Translations under genes and position numbers: made by a program | DNA from: a virus | Length of the DNA stretch: 28,256 bases | Reading direction: 5' to 3' (one strand) | Virus record (IMG/VR): IMGVR_UViG_3300037065_000017 | Span: 1-28,256 of that record | Shown here: piece by piece, positions 6,441 through 14,125 of the stretch | Position numbering within the stretch: the first letter of the stretch is position 1 | How the letters are laid out: each line of letters starts with the position of its first letter | The notes under the pieces: generated by a model | Seen by the model: the letters and a program-made list of their open reading frames with translations, nothing else | Database searches by the model: none | Told to the model about the DNA's origin: nothing

Positions 6441-6684
6441 TGTAGCCCATGTCGATTGCCTGGTGATACATTTGTAGCTTCAATTCGTGCCACATCACAA
6501 GAACTGTTCCTCTGCGTTTGTATCGCCATCGACTCGACTCTTCGGAATCGTCTCGCATCATTTCCCATATGTCCCGGTAGGAAAGCCCAGTGCGGAACTT
6601 GTCGTAGCCAGGTAGGTCGTTTCTTTCGTGCCTATCCGGTTGACGCTCATTACACTTGTTTTCCCAATCTAGTAAGATTGTCAC
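6430..6684 (-). CDS. conserved phage protein with GYDxFRTGL motif, copy 1
   Basis: 84 aa from a GTG at 6684; no ATG is available in frame. The body contains GYDKFRTGL, a Met-Arg-Asp-Asp-Ser loop, then WRYKRRGTVLVMWHELKL. The same order and spacing occur in the protein at 16465-16956 (GYDRFRTGL, then WRQKSRGCVLGLWHSLKM). I recall this pattern from many phage genomes as a short uncharacterised family. It is basic and helical, possibly nucleic-acid binding. Having two copies in one operon, about 10 kb apart, suggests duplication or independent acquisition. Confidence 0.65.
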   Translation of the reverse strand: MTILLDWENKCNERQPDRHERNDLPGYDKFRTGLSYRDIWEMMRDDSEESSRWRYKRRGTVLVMWHELKLQMYHQAIDMGYSGK

Positions 6685-7054
6685 GAATGTCGAGGCGGGC
6701 GGCCTTCTCTATGGCAAGCCATATGTCTTCGCAGCAACCCTCGGAATCAGCCCAAGCAGATAAGTTCTTAAGCGTTATATCCGGCTCGGATTCGGGTTTG
6801 TTTTCGGAGATACCGAGGCACGGTTTGCAACAGCACTCCTCAGAATGTGGCGGATACCTATTAAAATCGCCCTTTTGAGCCGGAAAGGGTAGTTGGCATG
6901 AGCAAGTCTCGCTGCCCCTTTCATGGGGACACTCGCCGGACAGGTGTAACGGATGGGCCGCGCAGTAGACTGGCATTTTAGTTCCTGGGCACGCTTCCAC
7001 CTCAGACATAAACTCGGTCTCGGTTTCCGGTCCTCTGTATTCTGTTTTCACCAC
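6650..7054 (-). CDS. cysteine-rich hypothetical protein
   Basis: 134 aa from GTG 7054 (or GTG 7051, six bases after GAGAGG, equally possible). It contains about a dozen cysteines, including CPHERGSETCSC and EECCCKPC, together with several histidines, so metal binding is likely although no standard zinc pattern is obvious. The C-terminal third is an acidic helix (LSAWADSEGCCEDIWLAIEKA). Codon use is noticeably more A/T-rich than in the operon as a whole. It overlaps the following gene by 35 bases. No family is recognised. Confidence 0.55.
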   Translation of the reverse strand: MVKTEYRGPETETEFMSEVEACPGTKMPVYCAAHPLHLSGECPHERGSETCSCQLPFPAQKGDFNRYPPHSEECCCKPCLGISENKPESEPDITLKNLSAWADSEGCCEDIWLAIEKAARLDIRDNLTRLGKQV

Positions 7055-7103
7055 ACACCTCTCGATTCACTGGTGGTTGTCAACCGGATAAGCATGGTTT
7101 CTT

Positions 7104-7463
7104 TTACCCCACGTGCTTGCCACTCCTGCACCTTCCGCAAGAGCGATGCCCGTCCTTGTCGACGACCTCGGCGACCTTCTCAATACCGCAGTCGTCGCAC
7201 CCTCTCTGATCGCGCTCCATCTTGATGGCCTCTGCCATCATGCGCTCCCACTTGTCCAGCTTATCCCGTGGGTTGGCCTTCGAGTTGCCCAGAATGTACC
7301 CTGCCGTTGCGTCGTTGGCGTCCATCTCAGCGTCGAGGATGGCCCTTGTCGCCGTGGCTGGAGAGTGGCGAAATCCGCCCATTGCTCCGAGGCGAGAATA
7401 AGCCTCAGTCCAGGCCTTCCTTGCCAGTTCCCTGCGCCTGTCTTCAGCGCTCGCCATTGTCAT
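7104..7463 (-). CDS. zinc-ribbon-tailed hypothetical protein
   Basis: 119 aa from the ATG at 7463 (ATG 7457 is an alternative two codons on); the open frame upstream overlaps two other genes and is not used. The N-terminal half is helical and charged (SAEDRRRELARKAWTEAYSR), with GGFRHSP and an Asp/Glu-rich helix. The C-terminus carries a four-cysteine ribbon: CDDC, then about 18 residues on, CGRC, ending in GKHVG. Such C-terminal ribbons often bind DNA or RNA. It is preceded by overlapping small genes of the helicase cluster. Confidence 0.65.
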   Translation of the reverse strand: MTMASAEDRRRELARKAWTEAYSRLGAMGGFRHSPATATRAILDAEMDANDATAGYILGNSKANPRDKLDKWERMMAEAIKMERDQRGCDDCGIEKVAEVVDKDGHRSCGRCRSGKHVG

Positions 7464-7623
7464 TGCTCGCTGGCTTCGCTGGCTTGTCCTCGGGCATGGG
7501 CTGCGCTGGCTTGTCCACCACGGTGGCGCGGCTGCGAGCGATTGCATCGGCCGCGTACCGCTGCTCTTGGAACTGGTAGGCCCACAAGTCGTTGCGCTTC
7601 TCTGCGTCGTATGTATCAGCCAT
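7444..7623 (-). CDS. small hypothetical protein (59 aa) after the helicase
   Basis: Starts at ATG 7623, overlapping the last eight bases of the helicase gene, and stops at TGA 7444-7446, overlapping the next start by about 20 bases. The product begins MADTYDAEKRNDLWAYQFQE, a charged helix, and continues with a Pro/Ala/Lys-rich tail (KPAQPMPEDKPAKPA). The tight overlaps on both sides and the G/C third bases support it. Its role may be as an accessory to the helicase; this is only from position. Confidence 0.55.
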   Translation of the reverse strand: MADTYDAEKRNDLWAYQFQEQRYAADAIARSRATVVDKPAQPMPEDKPAKPASNDNGER

Positions 7624-9331
7624 CTTCTCCTGCCTCTCTTTCTCTGTTCAGGATTCCGTCCACAATGCGCTGGTCTGGTCGTTTGCCGTTGGCCCGCTGA
7701 ATCTCCCACATCAAATCACATGCCTTCTTGTACGACAGGTTGATTGCTGGAATTCCGTATGACTCCAGCTTCTTGGTTTGGTTGTAGTTGGCTAGCCCCT
7801 TCGCCTCCCGCATCTTCAAGTTGCCAATGAGCACTGAAGCCTTCGCCTTGGTGAGCCCTTGGGGAACGTCGACCTTGCGCGATGACAGGTATGCCAGTTG
7901 CGCGTCGCTGGGCACAGCTCCGCCAAAGCGCTCTGACCAGCGGTCTTCTTTGGTCGCGCTCATGTGCATGACATCGAATGGGTTGTACTCGCGCTTGGTG
8001 TAGTTTGCCCTGGCCTGGAGCAGGAGCTTGCGCGCGGCCTCGTTGCGCTTCTTGGCTTCGATGGCTTCGTGGGCCTCGACCAAGGCGTCCCCAGCACGTG
8101 TCCCGGGACGCTCTCTGATGATCTTCTTCGCAGCCTCTATCTCGTCGTCGTCGTACTTGCCGCCCAGGATGTCCACCGCGCTGGCGAGCTGGTGCTTTCC
8201 GCTGTTGCCGGTGAACTCCAGCAGCAGCAGGTCTGTCTTTCCTGGGCACGGGCGCAGGCCACGACCGACTATCTGAGCGTGCAGGCTGCGGCTCTTGGTC
8301 GGGCGCCCCTGTGCGATGCAGGCCACGGGCGGGCAGTCGTATCCTTCCGTGGCAATCCCGCAGTTGGTGAGGTACTGGAAGTCCCCGCGCTCGAATCCAC
8401 CCAGGACTTGCCGGCGCTCGTCGATGGGAGTATTCCCGTTCACGGTGCGAGCGCTGCCAGCCTTCAGCTCATTGAACAGCTCGGCCGACCTGGTGGCGTT
8501 CTCCACGCTGGTGGTGAAGAACAGCGTCTTAAGATCGCCTGACTCTGCAATGGTCGACTTGACCATGTGGGCCACGGCAGCCTCTACCATGGCCGCATCG
8601 AGGTCTCCTTGGTTCAGGTCGCCGGCCGTGGTTCGGCACCCAGCCAAGTCGAGTTCTCCCAGGTAGATTTCTCGAACTCGGATGGGGCACAGGTAGCCGT
8701 CCTTGATGGCGTCGTCGATCTCGTAGACGTAGGCCACCGACTCGAAGACCTGGCCCATGGCCTTCTCGTCGGCCCGGTCAGGCGTCGCCGTCACCCCGAG
8801 CAGCTTGGCAGTCTCGAAGTGGTCGAAGATCCGCTTGTAGCTCGGGCTCGGTCCATGATGCGCTTCGTCGCAGATTACCAGCCCGAAGGTGTCTTTCTTC
8901 CAGCTCGCCAATCTCCCAGGCTGGCTCATCGTCTGCACAGAGCCCACCACGATTCGCTCCAGGCCCGCCCTGGCCTCGGCCTGCTCCAGCCCTACCATTT
9001 CCCCGGTATCGCGCCCCAGGCGTTCGCGCGCTTGCTGTAGCAGCTCGTCCCTGTGCCCAAGAATGAGTACCCTGTTGCTCAGCTCCTTGGCGTAGTCGCG
9101 ATTCGGCCAGTTGTGCGTTATGTGCGAAAATATGGTCGTCTTTCCCGTTCCGGTGGCGGCTACGATCAGGGTACTTCTGTTGTCGCGTAGCTGCACGTGC
9201 ACGCCATCGTTTGCCGCCTGTTGATACGGGCGCATGGTGTGTGTGCTGGTTACGATCCTTGGCGTCTTCTCCTCGGGAACGAACAGTCCAGAGGGAGAGC
9301 GCTCGAATAGTCCTAGCTGCACGTCAGCCAC
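7616..9331 (-). CDS. superfamily 2 DEAH-type DNA helicase
   Basis: 571 aa. Motifs in order: Q-like region MRPYQQAAND, Walker A AATGTGKTT (58-66), motif Ia GHRDELLQQA, DEAH box CDEAHHG (154-160), motif III GVTATPDR (179-186), motif IV FFTTSVENA, motif V NCGIATEGYDCP and motif VI QIVGRGLRP (353-361). This is the layout of the UvrB/RecG-like and phage T5/SSL2-type helicases that translocate on or remodel DNA using ATP. The C-terminal 200 residues are helical and basic with no named domain. GTG at 9331 is used; GTG 9322 is a little better placed after AAAGGG. It lies among the recombination genes and probably acts in replication or end processing. Confidence 0.88.
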   Translation of the reverse strand: MADVQLGLFERSPSGLFVPEEKTPRIVTSTHTMRPYQQAANDGVHVQLRDNRSTLIVAATGTGKTTIFSHITHNWPNRDYAKELSNRVLILGHRDELLQQARERLGRDTGEMVGLEQAEARAGLERIVVGSVQTMSQPGRLASWKKDTFGLVICDEAHHGPSPSYKRIFDHFETAKLLGVTATPDRADEKAMGQVFESVAYVYEIDDAIKDGYLCPIRVREIYLGELDLAGCRTTAGDLNQGDLDAAMVEAAVAHMVKSTIAESGDLKTLFFTTSVENATRSAELFNELKAGSARTVNGNTPIDERRQVLGGFERGDFQYLTNCGIATEGYDCPPVACIAQGRPTKSRSLHAQIVGRGLRPCPGKTDLLLLEFTGNSGKHQLASAVDILGGKYDDDEIEAAKKIIRERPGTRAGDALVEAHEAIEAKKRNEAARKLLLQARANYTKREYNPFDVMHMSATKEDRWSERFGGAVPSDAQLAYLSSRKVDVPQGLTKAKASVLIGNLKMREAKGLANYNQTKKLESYGIPAINLSYKKACDLMWEIQRANGKRPDQRIVDGILNREREAGEDG

Positions 9332-9521
9332 CCTTTCCCATGTCGCGGAATTCCTTGATTTCGTAGTGGTGCCCGCGAAAAATCCGAAACGTGAGGCGTT
9401 CGTAGCAAGGGGAACAGACGATGACGCCGTACATCCTCAGCCTCATCTTGCACTTTCGGCAGAGGTACTCGTCAGTGTTCTGCGGCACCATCGTCTTCGG
9501 ATCGAACACCCTGCGCTCCAT
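9324..9521 (-). CDS. small zinc-ribbon protein
   Basis: 65 aa; overlaps the helicase start by eight bases. It has two CxxC pairs, CRKC (residues 21-24) and CSPC (36-39), spaced by 11 residues, with hydrophobic strands between (RLRMYGVIV), which is a compact rubredoxin-like ribbon. The ends are basic. The tight coupling suggests an accessory partner of the helicase or of another DNA-processing enzyme. The family is not identified. Confidence 0.65.
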   Translation of the reverse strand: MERRVFDPKTMVPQNTDEYLCRKCKMRLRMYGVIVCSPCYERLTFRIFRGHHYEIKEFRDMGKGG

Positions 9522-9524
9522 GAC

Positions 9525-9839
9525 CTATTTGCCTCCGTTCTGGCAAGCGTCGAACAGCACATCCCTGTAAAAGGGTGCCATGTGGTCCTCAAACACGCGC
9601 GTCCTGTCAAGGTATTTGACCAGGTGAGTGCGCCCATCCTCAAACCATTCCCTAGGAATAGCGCCGTTGAATTTCTCGAAGGCTGCCTCAATCTCGGACT
9701 CGGCAGCTCTCCTCTCGTGCTCTTCTTCCTTGCGCCACAGCTCTTCGATCTCCTCCTTCGTGAACTGCTTCACCTTTCCAGGTTGTAGCATCAGTTGGTT
9801 ATCCATCGTGTTAGATGCGCTGCGTATCGGCATGGTCAC
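9525..9839 (-). CDS. hypothetical helical protein, 104 aa
   Basis: GTG at 9839 overlaps the previous stop (GTGA) and is ten bases after AAAGGAA; ATGs at 9833 and 9806 are alternatives. The middle is an acidic/basic amphipathic helix (TKEEIEELWRKEEEHERRAA, about 27-46). After it comes an aromatic-rich C-terminal part (EWFEDGRTHLVKYLD, then MAPFYRDVLFDACQNGGK). No signal, membrane segment or known motif is seen. The composition suits a small soluble DNA-metabolism accessory protein, which is inference. Confidence 0.6.
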   Translation of the reverse strand: MTMPIRSASNTMDNQLMLQPGKVKQFTKEEIEELWRKEEEHERRAAESEIEAAFEKFNGAIPREWFEDGRTHLVKYLDRTRVFEDHMAPFYRDVLFDACQNGGK

Positions 9840-10324
9840 TGCGTCACGTTCCTTTCATACCCAGCCCCTTGGGTCCCATCCCATCCTCTGGTCCGGGGAC
9901 TACGGTACTGCTGGCTATGTGGGGCCGAGCTTGCTGCTACCTGACGCGCCCCTGGGACATTCCGGGCGCGGAGGCTCTGACTTGCTCGTTGTTGGACATG
10001 CCGGGGCCACGCCCATCGCGTGGTCCGAATGCAGCCGATACCCGACGGGCTGGGTGCCCTGAATCTCTCCAGGGAATCGGGTGGTCGCCTTCGCAGGCTG
10101 CACTTGCAGGTTCGGGCCGATGCCCGTCTCGCACTTCGTCTCCCGACGTTGCCGCGTGAACTCGGCGAGGCTTGCGCCCCAACAGCGCCCGAGACGGCGC
10201 CAAAGCAACGAGCGTTGACAGCTCGCTGGAGGCATGGGAGTATGAACCCAGCTTCTTCACACAAGCAGTCTAGAGCGGCCCTCCTTGCTTTGTCAAGGCT
10301 GGGCCGTTCGGCTTTCTGGCTCAT
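9836..10324 (-). CDS. hypothetical protein, reading frame possibly disturbed
   Basis: 162 aa. The ATG at 10324 overlaps the upstream stop (ATGA), and the TGA at 9836-9838 overlaps the next GTG start, so both ends fit the coupled operon. The N-terminal 40 residues look natural (KAERPSLDKARRAALDCLCE). From about residue 55 to 130 the product becomes Arg/Ser/Pro-rich with poorer third-base G/C. A second open frame on the same strand (around 9915-10190) looks more protein-like there, for example GIGPNLQVQPAKATTRFPG. A compensating pair of frameshifts, a sequence error or two overlapping genes could explain this. The function is unknown. Confidence 0.45.
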   Translation of the reverse strand: MSQKAERPSLDKARRAALDCLCEEAGFILPCLQRAVNARCFGAVSGAVGAQASPSSRGNVGRRSARRASARTCKCSLRRRPPDSLERFRAPSPSGIGCIRTTRWAWPRHVQQRASQSLRARNVPGARQVAASSAPHSQQYRSPRTRGWDGTQGAGYERNVTQ

Positions 10325-10644
10325 GGTGTGGCCCATCCCGAGATTCCAACCAGGTCCACCGTCACCGAGTAGGCCATCTCGTCGTCGCTTCCTTGCTCGA
10401 ATGGATCTTGGTAGTCGTCCTCGAAGGGAGACGTAGGCGACGAGTCGTCGCACAGTGCGAGCGCTGCGCGCTTGCGCTCGATGGCCGTGGCCAGCACAGC
10501 CCGCAAGGCTCGCGTCTTCGAGGGTGGGTCGAGCGACTCGCGCAGCCTGGACTGCACCACCAGGATAGTAGCGTCGGCGCGAACCAGCTCGGCGGTAGAG
10601 CAGGGAGGTCCAGCCACGAGCAGGGCAAGGAGGAGAGCGCCCAT
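10321..10644 (-). CDS. exported small protein
   Basis: 107 aa from the ATG at 10644, with GGAGG seven bases upstream, overlapping the ParB-like gene's stop by one base. The N-terminus MGALLLALLVAGPPCSTA is a short hydrophobic signal sequence, with a cleavage or lipid-attachment point near residues 14-18 (P-P-C). The mature part is a charged helix (SKTRALRAVLATAIERKRAA) followed by an acidic tail with many Asp/Glu/Ser. Exported products inside an early DNA-metabolism operon are unexpected; superinfection exclusion or envelope modification is possible but not shown. Confidence 0.6.
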   Translation of the reverse strand: MGALLLALLVAGPPCSTAELVRADATILVVQSRLRESLDPPSKTRALRAVLATAIERKRAALALCDDSSPTSPFEDDYQDPFEQGSDDEMAYSVTVDLVGISGWATP

Positions 10645-11570
10645 CACTTCACCTCCGAGAGTTTGGTCAGTTTACCTTCCACGAATACCACCGCATCCTT
10701 TCCCGTCGCCTTGAGTTCTGGCGGGATGTTCTTCATCTCGTGAACCCGAAGCCACCCTCGCCCACGGCAGGCTAGGCAGCCGTTCTGTAACTTCGAGCAC
10801 TTGCAGTGTGGGCAGATGCTCTGGGGCATGTTGGCGCGAGCGTTGGACGCGGCCTCGTGCAGGTATTCCCTGAGCTGTGGATAGGGAACAAGGTGGCGAG
10901 TGCAATCTCCCTGGAGCTTCACCAGTTGACGGACGATCTCTTCGAGGAACAGCGTCTCACCGTTGGAGTCGGTCTTGACTTCGTCTGGCACCTTCAGGCA
11001 CAGGGTGTTGATGCCCATGGATTCGGAGCACGGCGCGGGCGGCTCGCTGGCCTTGTCGGCTCGGTAGGCAGCGGCGCGTACTGCCGCAGGCGTTTTGCCC
11101 GTGAGCGCTGCCACCTTCAGGACTGCCTTTTTCTTGCCCGATGGTGGCCGGCCCTTGGGAGCCAGCGGCGGCTCTTCCTCCGCGTCGTCGTCGACCTCGG
11201 GAAACGTCTCGGCGGGCGTTGGGTGCTCGATGGCGAGCAAGCGCTTGACTTGGGCGTCGTGGCCACCATGGCGCCTGCGCACGTTCTCGACCAGTGCGAG
11301 GCGTTCCAGCTCCTCGGGTGTGCCCGATACCATGAGCACGTCCAGCTCCTTGATGCCGGCGTTGAGAGCCGCAGAGATGCGGTCTGCGCCGGCAATGAGC
11401 TTGCCCGTCTTGTACTCGACGACAGGGGCACCTGCGGGCTGACCACCTGTGGCCTCGTAGCTGGCGGCCAGCTCCAGAACATGGGGCTGCTTGCGCCTCT
11501 TCTCGATGTCACCGGGGAGGCTCAGCTTGGAGACTGCGACGGTCTTAAATCCGTGACGGGTGATGGTCAT
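10644..11570 (-). CDS. ParB/sulfiredoxin-like domain protein with zinc tail
   Basis: 308 aa; the ATG overlaps the upstream small gene's stop (ATGA). Residues 12-95 fit a ParB N-terminal fold: conserved VSKLSLPG start, then a GKLIAGADRISAALNAG segment (the GxxR nucleotide-site turn) and LALVENVRRRHGG. The middle is an acidic linker and a basic HTH-like region (LTGKTPAAVRAAAYRAD). The C-terminal third has a DnaJ-type ribbon, CPHC then CLAC with Gly-Arg-Gly. Phage proteins with this domain act as CTP-dependent DNA clamps or as nucleases, and often sit beside replication genes. Which activity this one has cannot be read from the sequence. Confidence 0.72.
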   Translation of the reverse strand: MTITRHGFKTVAVSKLSLPGDIEKRRKQPHVLELAASYEATGGQPAGAPVVEYKTGKLIAGADRISAALNAGIKELDVLMVSGTPEELERLALVENVRRRHGGHDAQVKRLLAIEHPTPAETFPEVDDDAEEEPPLAPKGRPPSGKKKAVLKVAALTGKTPAAVRAAAYRADKASEPPAPCSESMGINTLCLKVPDEVKTDSNGETLFLEEIVRQLVKLQGDCTRHLVPYPQLREYLHEAASNARANMPQSICPHCKCSKLQNGCLACRGRGWLRVHEMKNIPPELKATGKDAVVFVEGKLTKLSEVK

Positions 11571-11674
11571 GGTGTGACCTTCACGAGCTTCCCGACGATC
11601 CCGATCTCTCCTGATTTCACGGTGGACCTGTCGCCGCTCACGGTGGACCTGACGATGGATTTATTCGATGCCAT
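11567..11674 (-). CDS. 35-residue small protein
   Basis: A coupled mini-gene between the ATPase and the ParB-like gene: ATG 11674 lies eight bases after GGAGG, and the stop overlaps the next ATG (ATGA). The product is basic and Ser/Thr/Val/Gly-rich, beginning MASNKSIVRSTVSGDRSTVK. Near its middle the DNA carries an AGGTCCACCGTGA repeat, spaced 24 bases apart, that gives two RSTV motifs. The ribosome site and both overlaps support translation. No function can be proposed. Confidence 0.6.
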   Translation of the reverse strand: MASNKSIVRSTVSGDRSTVKSGEIGIVGKLVKVTP

Positions 11675-11676
11675 GG

Positions 11677-12939
11677 TCACACCTCCGAGCTGTAGTTGGC
11701 GACTTCGCCGTCTTCGATGATGATGGCGCCTGGGTCACTGCTGCCCACGCGCTCGACGAGGATTTGCATGTCTTTCTCTCGCGCCACCTGGTGGACTATT
11801 GCCATGCTGCTCTTGTCGAGCAATGAGGCATCCTCCAAGAGCATTGTGCGAAGGTTGGGGTTGAGAGCTGCGCCGATGGCAAGGCTCACCTTCATGCGCT
11901 CGGCCTTGCTCCCCTGCTCGAAGGGCAGGCCGTTCAACGTGACGCCAGCATCAGAGAACCCAAGGCCAGGGATAGGCCAGGGAGCCTTCGCCATCTTCTC
12001 GGCCTTCTCTGCGTCGATGGCTCCGAGCTGGAGGGTGATAAAGCTGTATTGGCGGTCATGCTCCTTGAACTTGGCCACTGCTGCGGCCCGGTCACGCTTG
12101 GCGCGGACTGTGTCGTTGGTGGTTTCGGCGCTGGCGATGGCGGCGACGATGGATTGCGTTTCGATGTCCTTGCACGCTTCGAGCTGGCGACACGCTTCGA
12201 GCTGGAAGGCGTGGTCCTTCGCCTCTTGCTCCAAAGCCTTGTCGAGCGCTGCCCTCGCGTCTCTCACGGCCTGGGCAGACCTTCCGGCATAGTCGCACGC
12301 GGCAACATAGTCAGATCGCACCCTGGCGTTCTTGAGATTGTGCGTGTCTGCGGTCTGCTTGCGCTGCACTAGCTCGGCAACGCTCACCTCTGCATCTGGT
12401 GCGCTCTGCACAGTGGCGGGGAAGACCAAGACGCGCGCCTCTGCATCGTCGCGCACTCGGCCCACCCCCGTTCTTTGCTCGTAGAGCTTGGCCCGCTTGG
12501 CGTCCAACTCGGAGAAGTCCAAGCCCACCAGCCCGCGCAGAATCTTCTGTTGCTCCTCGGGCTTCTTGCTGGCGAACTCCAGCGGGCGGAAGGCAACCTT
12601 GCTGTAGAAAGCGTCAAGGATGGCCTGCGGTGGGCCGTCGCACTTCTTCCCGTCGGCATTGCGCACGACCACGCGTCGGCCCTTGGCGTCGATGACCATC
12701 TCAACCGACAGCTCGCCAAAATCTATGGTGCCGCGGGAAAAATCAGCCCCCCTGTGAATTGGGACATCGGGAGTCTCTTTCGCGCCGCCGCACGCTGCGC
12801 GGACGAACTGAAACAGGCTAGTTTTCCCCTGTTCGTTCTCTCCTCCGATCACTTGAACGTCCTGGGCCGGCTCGATGCGGACAGAGCGCAAGCGCATGAA
12901 GTTGTCGACCTCTATGCTTCGTATCTTGAGCGGGTTCAT
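11677..12939 (-). CDS. SMC/RecF-like ABC ATPase
   Basis: 420 aa from the ATG at 12939, overlapping the ERF stop (ATGA). The N-terminus has the RecF/SbcC pattern: IRSIEVDNFMRLRSVRI, then Walker A GGENEQGKTSLFQ (32-44). A long helical middle (about 130-310) rich in Ala/Gln/Arg/Glu forms an antiparallel coiled coil. The C-terminal lobe has a signature-like segment (QGSKAERMKVSLAIG) and Walker B LRTMLLEDASLLD. This architecture is used by DNA end-binding and repair ATPases. No partner nuclease (SbcD-like) is seen in the window. With ERF next to it, a role in presenting DNA ends for strand annealing is likely. Confidence 0.78.
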   Translation of the reverse strand: MNPLKIRSIEVDNFMRLRSVRIEPAQDVQVIGGENEQGKTSLFQFVRAACGGAKETPDVPIHRGADFSRGTIDFGELSVEMVIDAKGRRVVVRNADGKKCDGPPQAILDAFYSKVAFRPLEFASKKPEEQQKILRGLVGLDFSELDAKRAKLYEQRTGVGRVRDDAEARVLVFPATVQSAPDAEVSVAELVQRKQTADTHNLKNARVRSDYVAACDYAGRSAQAVRDARAALDKALEQEAKDHAFQLEACRQLEACKDIETQSIVAAIASAETTNDTVRAKRDRAAAVAKFKEHDRQYSFITLQLGAIDAEKAEKMAKAPWPIPGLGFSDAGVTLNGLPFEQGSKAERMKVSLAIGAALNPNLRTMLLEDASLLDKSSMAIVHQVAREKDMQILVERVGSSDPGAIIIEDGEVANYSSEV

Positions 12940-13844
12940 GGTGTGGTCTTCTTTCCTTCGTTGGCCCATGCGGGCATATCGTAGGCGTTTTCGGGCATCT
13001 CGCCGTTAGTTGCGGCGGCAATCAGCACGGTGACTTGCTCGGGCTTGAGCTGTGCGAACGCAGACACGGGAACGGGGAGCCGAAGAATACCGTTGGCCCA
13101 GGCGAGCTTGGCAGCCTTCTTGAGGTCAGACGCTTCCTTGGCTGGCAGACCGTCGCAGGAAGAGCCCCACGGCGCGAGCTTGTCTAGGGCAGCGTTCAGC
13201 TCTTTGGCCCCGGCCAGGAAGGTTGCGGGCGGTGCCTTGGGGGCTTCGAGGGCGGCCAGCAATGCGGCCATGTCCTTGGGGAAGATGGTGTCTGGCGTAG
13301 GCACCGGGCGGCCCAAGACCTTCTCGCACCACACACGGATCGCATCGTTGCCGCGAATGTCGGTCTTTGCCAGCGCATCCCAGAGCGGTTGCAGTGGGTC
13401 AGCCACCGGATGCGCGCTATTGCCATCGGCCCCGTTGCCGTCGTCGTCCTCCTCACTGGCAACACCCAGGAGCGGGCCGAGTAGATAGCGGCGAGCGTAG
13501 GTGATGGCGCTCCCGAACGCTTGCCATCCCGCCGAGGGTTGCGGCACGGGTAGCACCGCTGCGAAGAACTGCCCACTCTCGTGCATGAGCTTGACTACGA
13601 TCATGCCATCGCAAACCATGGCAGTGTGGCAAATGCCATTCTCTGACAACGCCTTGCGGGTGGCATCGAGCACACTATCCAGGGTGGCATAGGCGAAGGT
13701 GTACTTCCCCTTGCCGTCCTTAAGGTTGACCTCGACGGTGCGGTTACGGTGGACGGGTAGGAATGAGCCTTGTGCCTTGGCGAGGGCGGCGACGATGGCG
13801 CACGTCTCGGCGCTTTGGGTTGGTGTCGGCTGTTGTTCGTTCAT
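12936..13844 (-). CDS. erf: ERF-family single-strand annealing recombinase
   Basis: 302 aa; ATG 13844 overlaps the upstream stop (ATGA). The N-terminal 135 residues match the ERF core: a Q-G-S-F helix region, KYTFAYATLDSVLDATRKAL, then a GMIVVKL strand and SAITYARRYLLGPLLGVASE followed by an acidic DDD stretch. ERF proteins (phage P22 Erf) bind single-stranded DNA as rings and anneal homologous strands, giving circularisation and recombination-dependent replication. The C-terminal half (about 150-300) is longer than in many relatives and contains Ala/Lys-rich helices plus LPVPVSAFAQLKPEQV. The start of the recombination block is therefore well supported. Confidence 0.85.
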   Translation of the reverse strand: MNEQQPTPTQSAETCAIVAALAKAQGSFLPVHRNRTVEVNLKDGKGKYTFAYATLDSVLDATRKALSENGICHTAMVCDGMIVVKLMHESGQFFAAVLPVPQPSAGWQAFGSAITYARRYLLGPLLGVASEEDDDGNGADGNSAHPVADPLQPLWDALAKTDIRGNDAIRVWCEKVLGRPVPTPDTIFPKDMAALLAALEAPKAPPATFLAGAKELNAALDKLAPWGSSCDGLPAKEASDLKKAAKLAWANGILRLPVPVSAFAQLKPEQVTVLIAAATNGEMPENAYDMPAWANEGKKTTP

Positions 13845-14125
13845 GGCTTGGACTTTCTTGGGTTGGCAATGGTGGAGACGATGGTGAGGGCTTCATGTAG
13901 GGACAGGGTTCCGTTGATGATGTGAGGGCACCAGCGCACGCGGAAGAGTGGGCTATCGAGATGGCACCAGCATATGCCAGAGGCGGCTACTGCTGGCAGG
14001 TCATCGGGCGACACCACGCGAGCTGATTCGGGCGCGCAGTCGGGGCAGAGGGGCAGGCGTTCTCCGTTGTGGTCGTAGATGCCGACAGAGTGGGAAGACA
14101 GGCAGCCGTGGCAGGTTGGGATCAT
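13841..14125 (-). CDS. small zinc-binding protein
   Basis: 94 aa; ATGA overlaps at both ends. Cysteine/histidine pattern: CHGC (residues 5-8), LCPDC (about 27-30), then ICWCHLD (52-56) and RWCPHI. Two metal sites are plausible. The C-terminal helix (LHEALTIVSTIANPRKSKP) is amphipathic and basic. The protein directly precedes ERF in the operon and could be an accessory factor for it. No family name can be assigned. Confidence 0.65.
   Translation of the reverse strand: MIPTCHGCLSSHSVGIYDHNGERLPLCPDCAPESARVVSPDDLPAVAASGICWCHLDSPLFRVRWCPHIINGTLSLHEALTIVSTIANPRKSKP

Noticed and set aside
9915-10235. Separate 106-residue minus gene
   Set aside because: Its start is internal without a ribosome site. 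Only the central part looks coding, so it is discussed as a possible frameshift instead.
10268-10296. Minus-strand TTGACA with a 17-base spacer to CTAGAC as a promoter
   Set aside because: It lies inside the coupled gene at 9836-10324 and its -10 is poor, so it is probably coding sequence.
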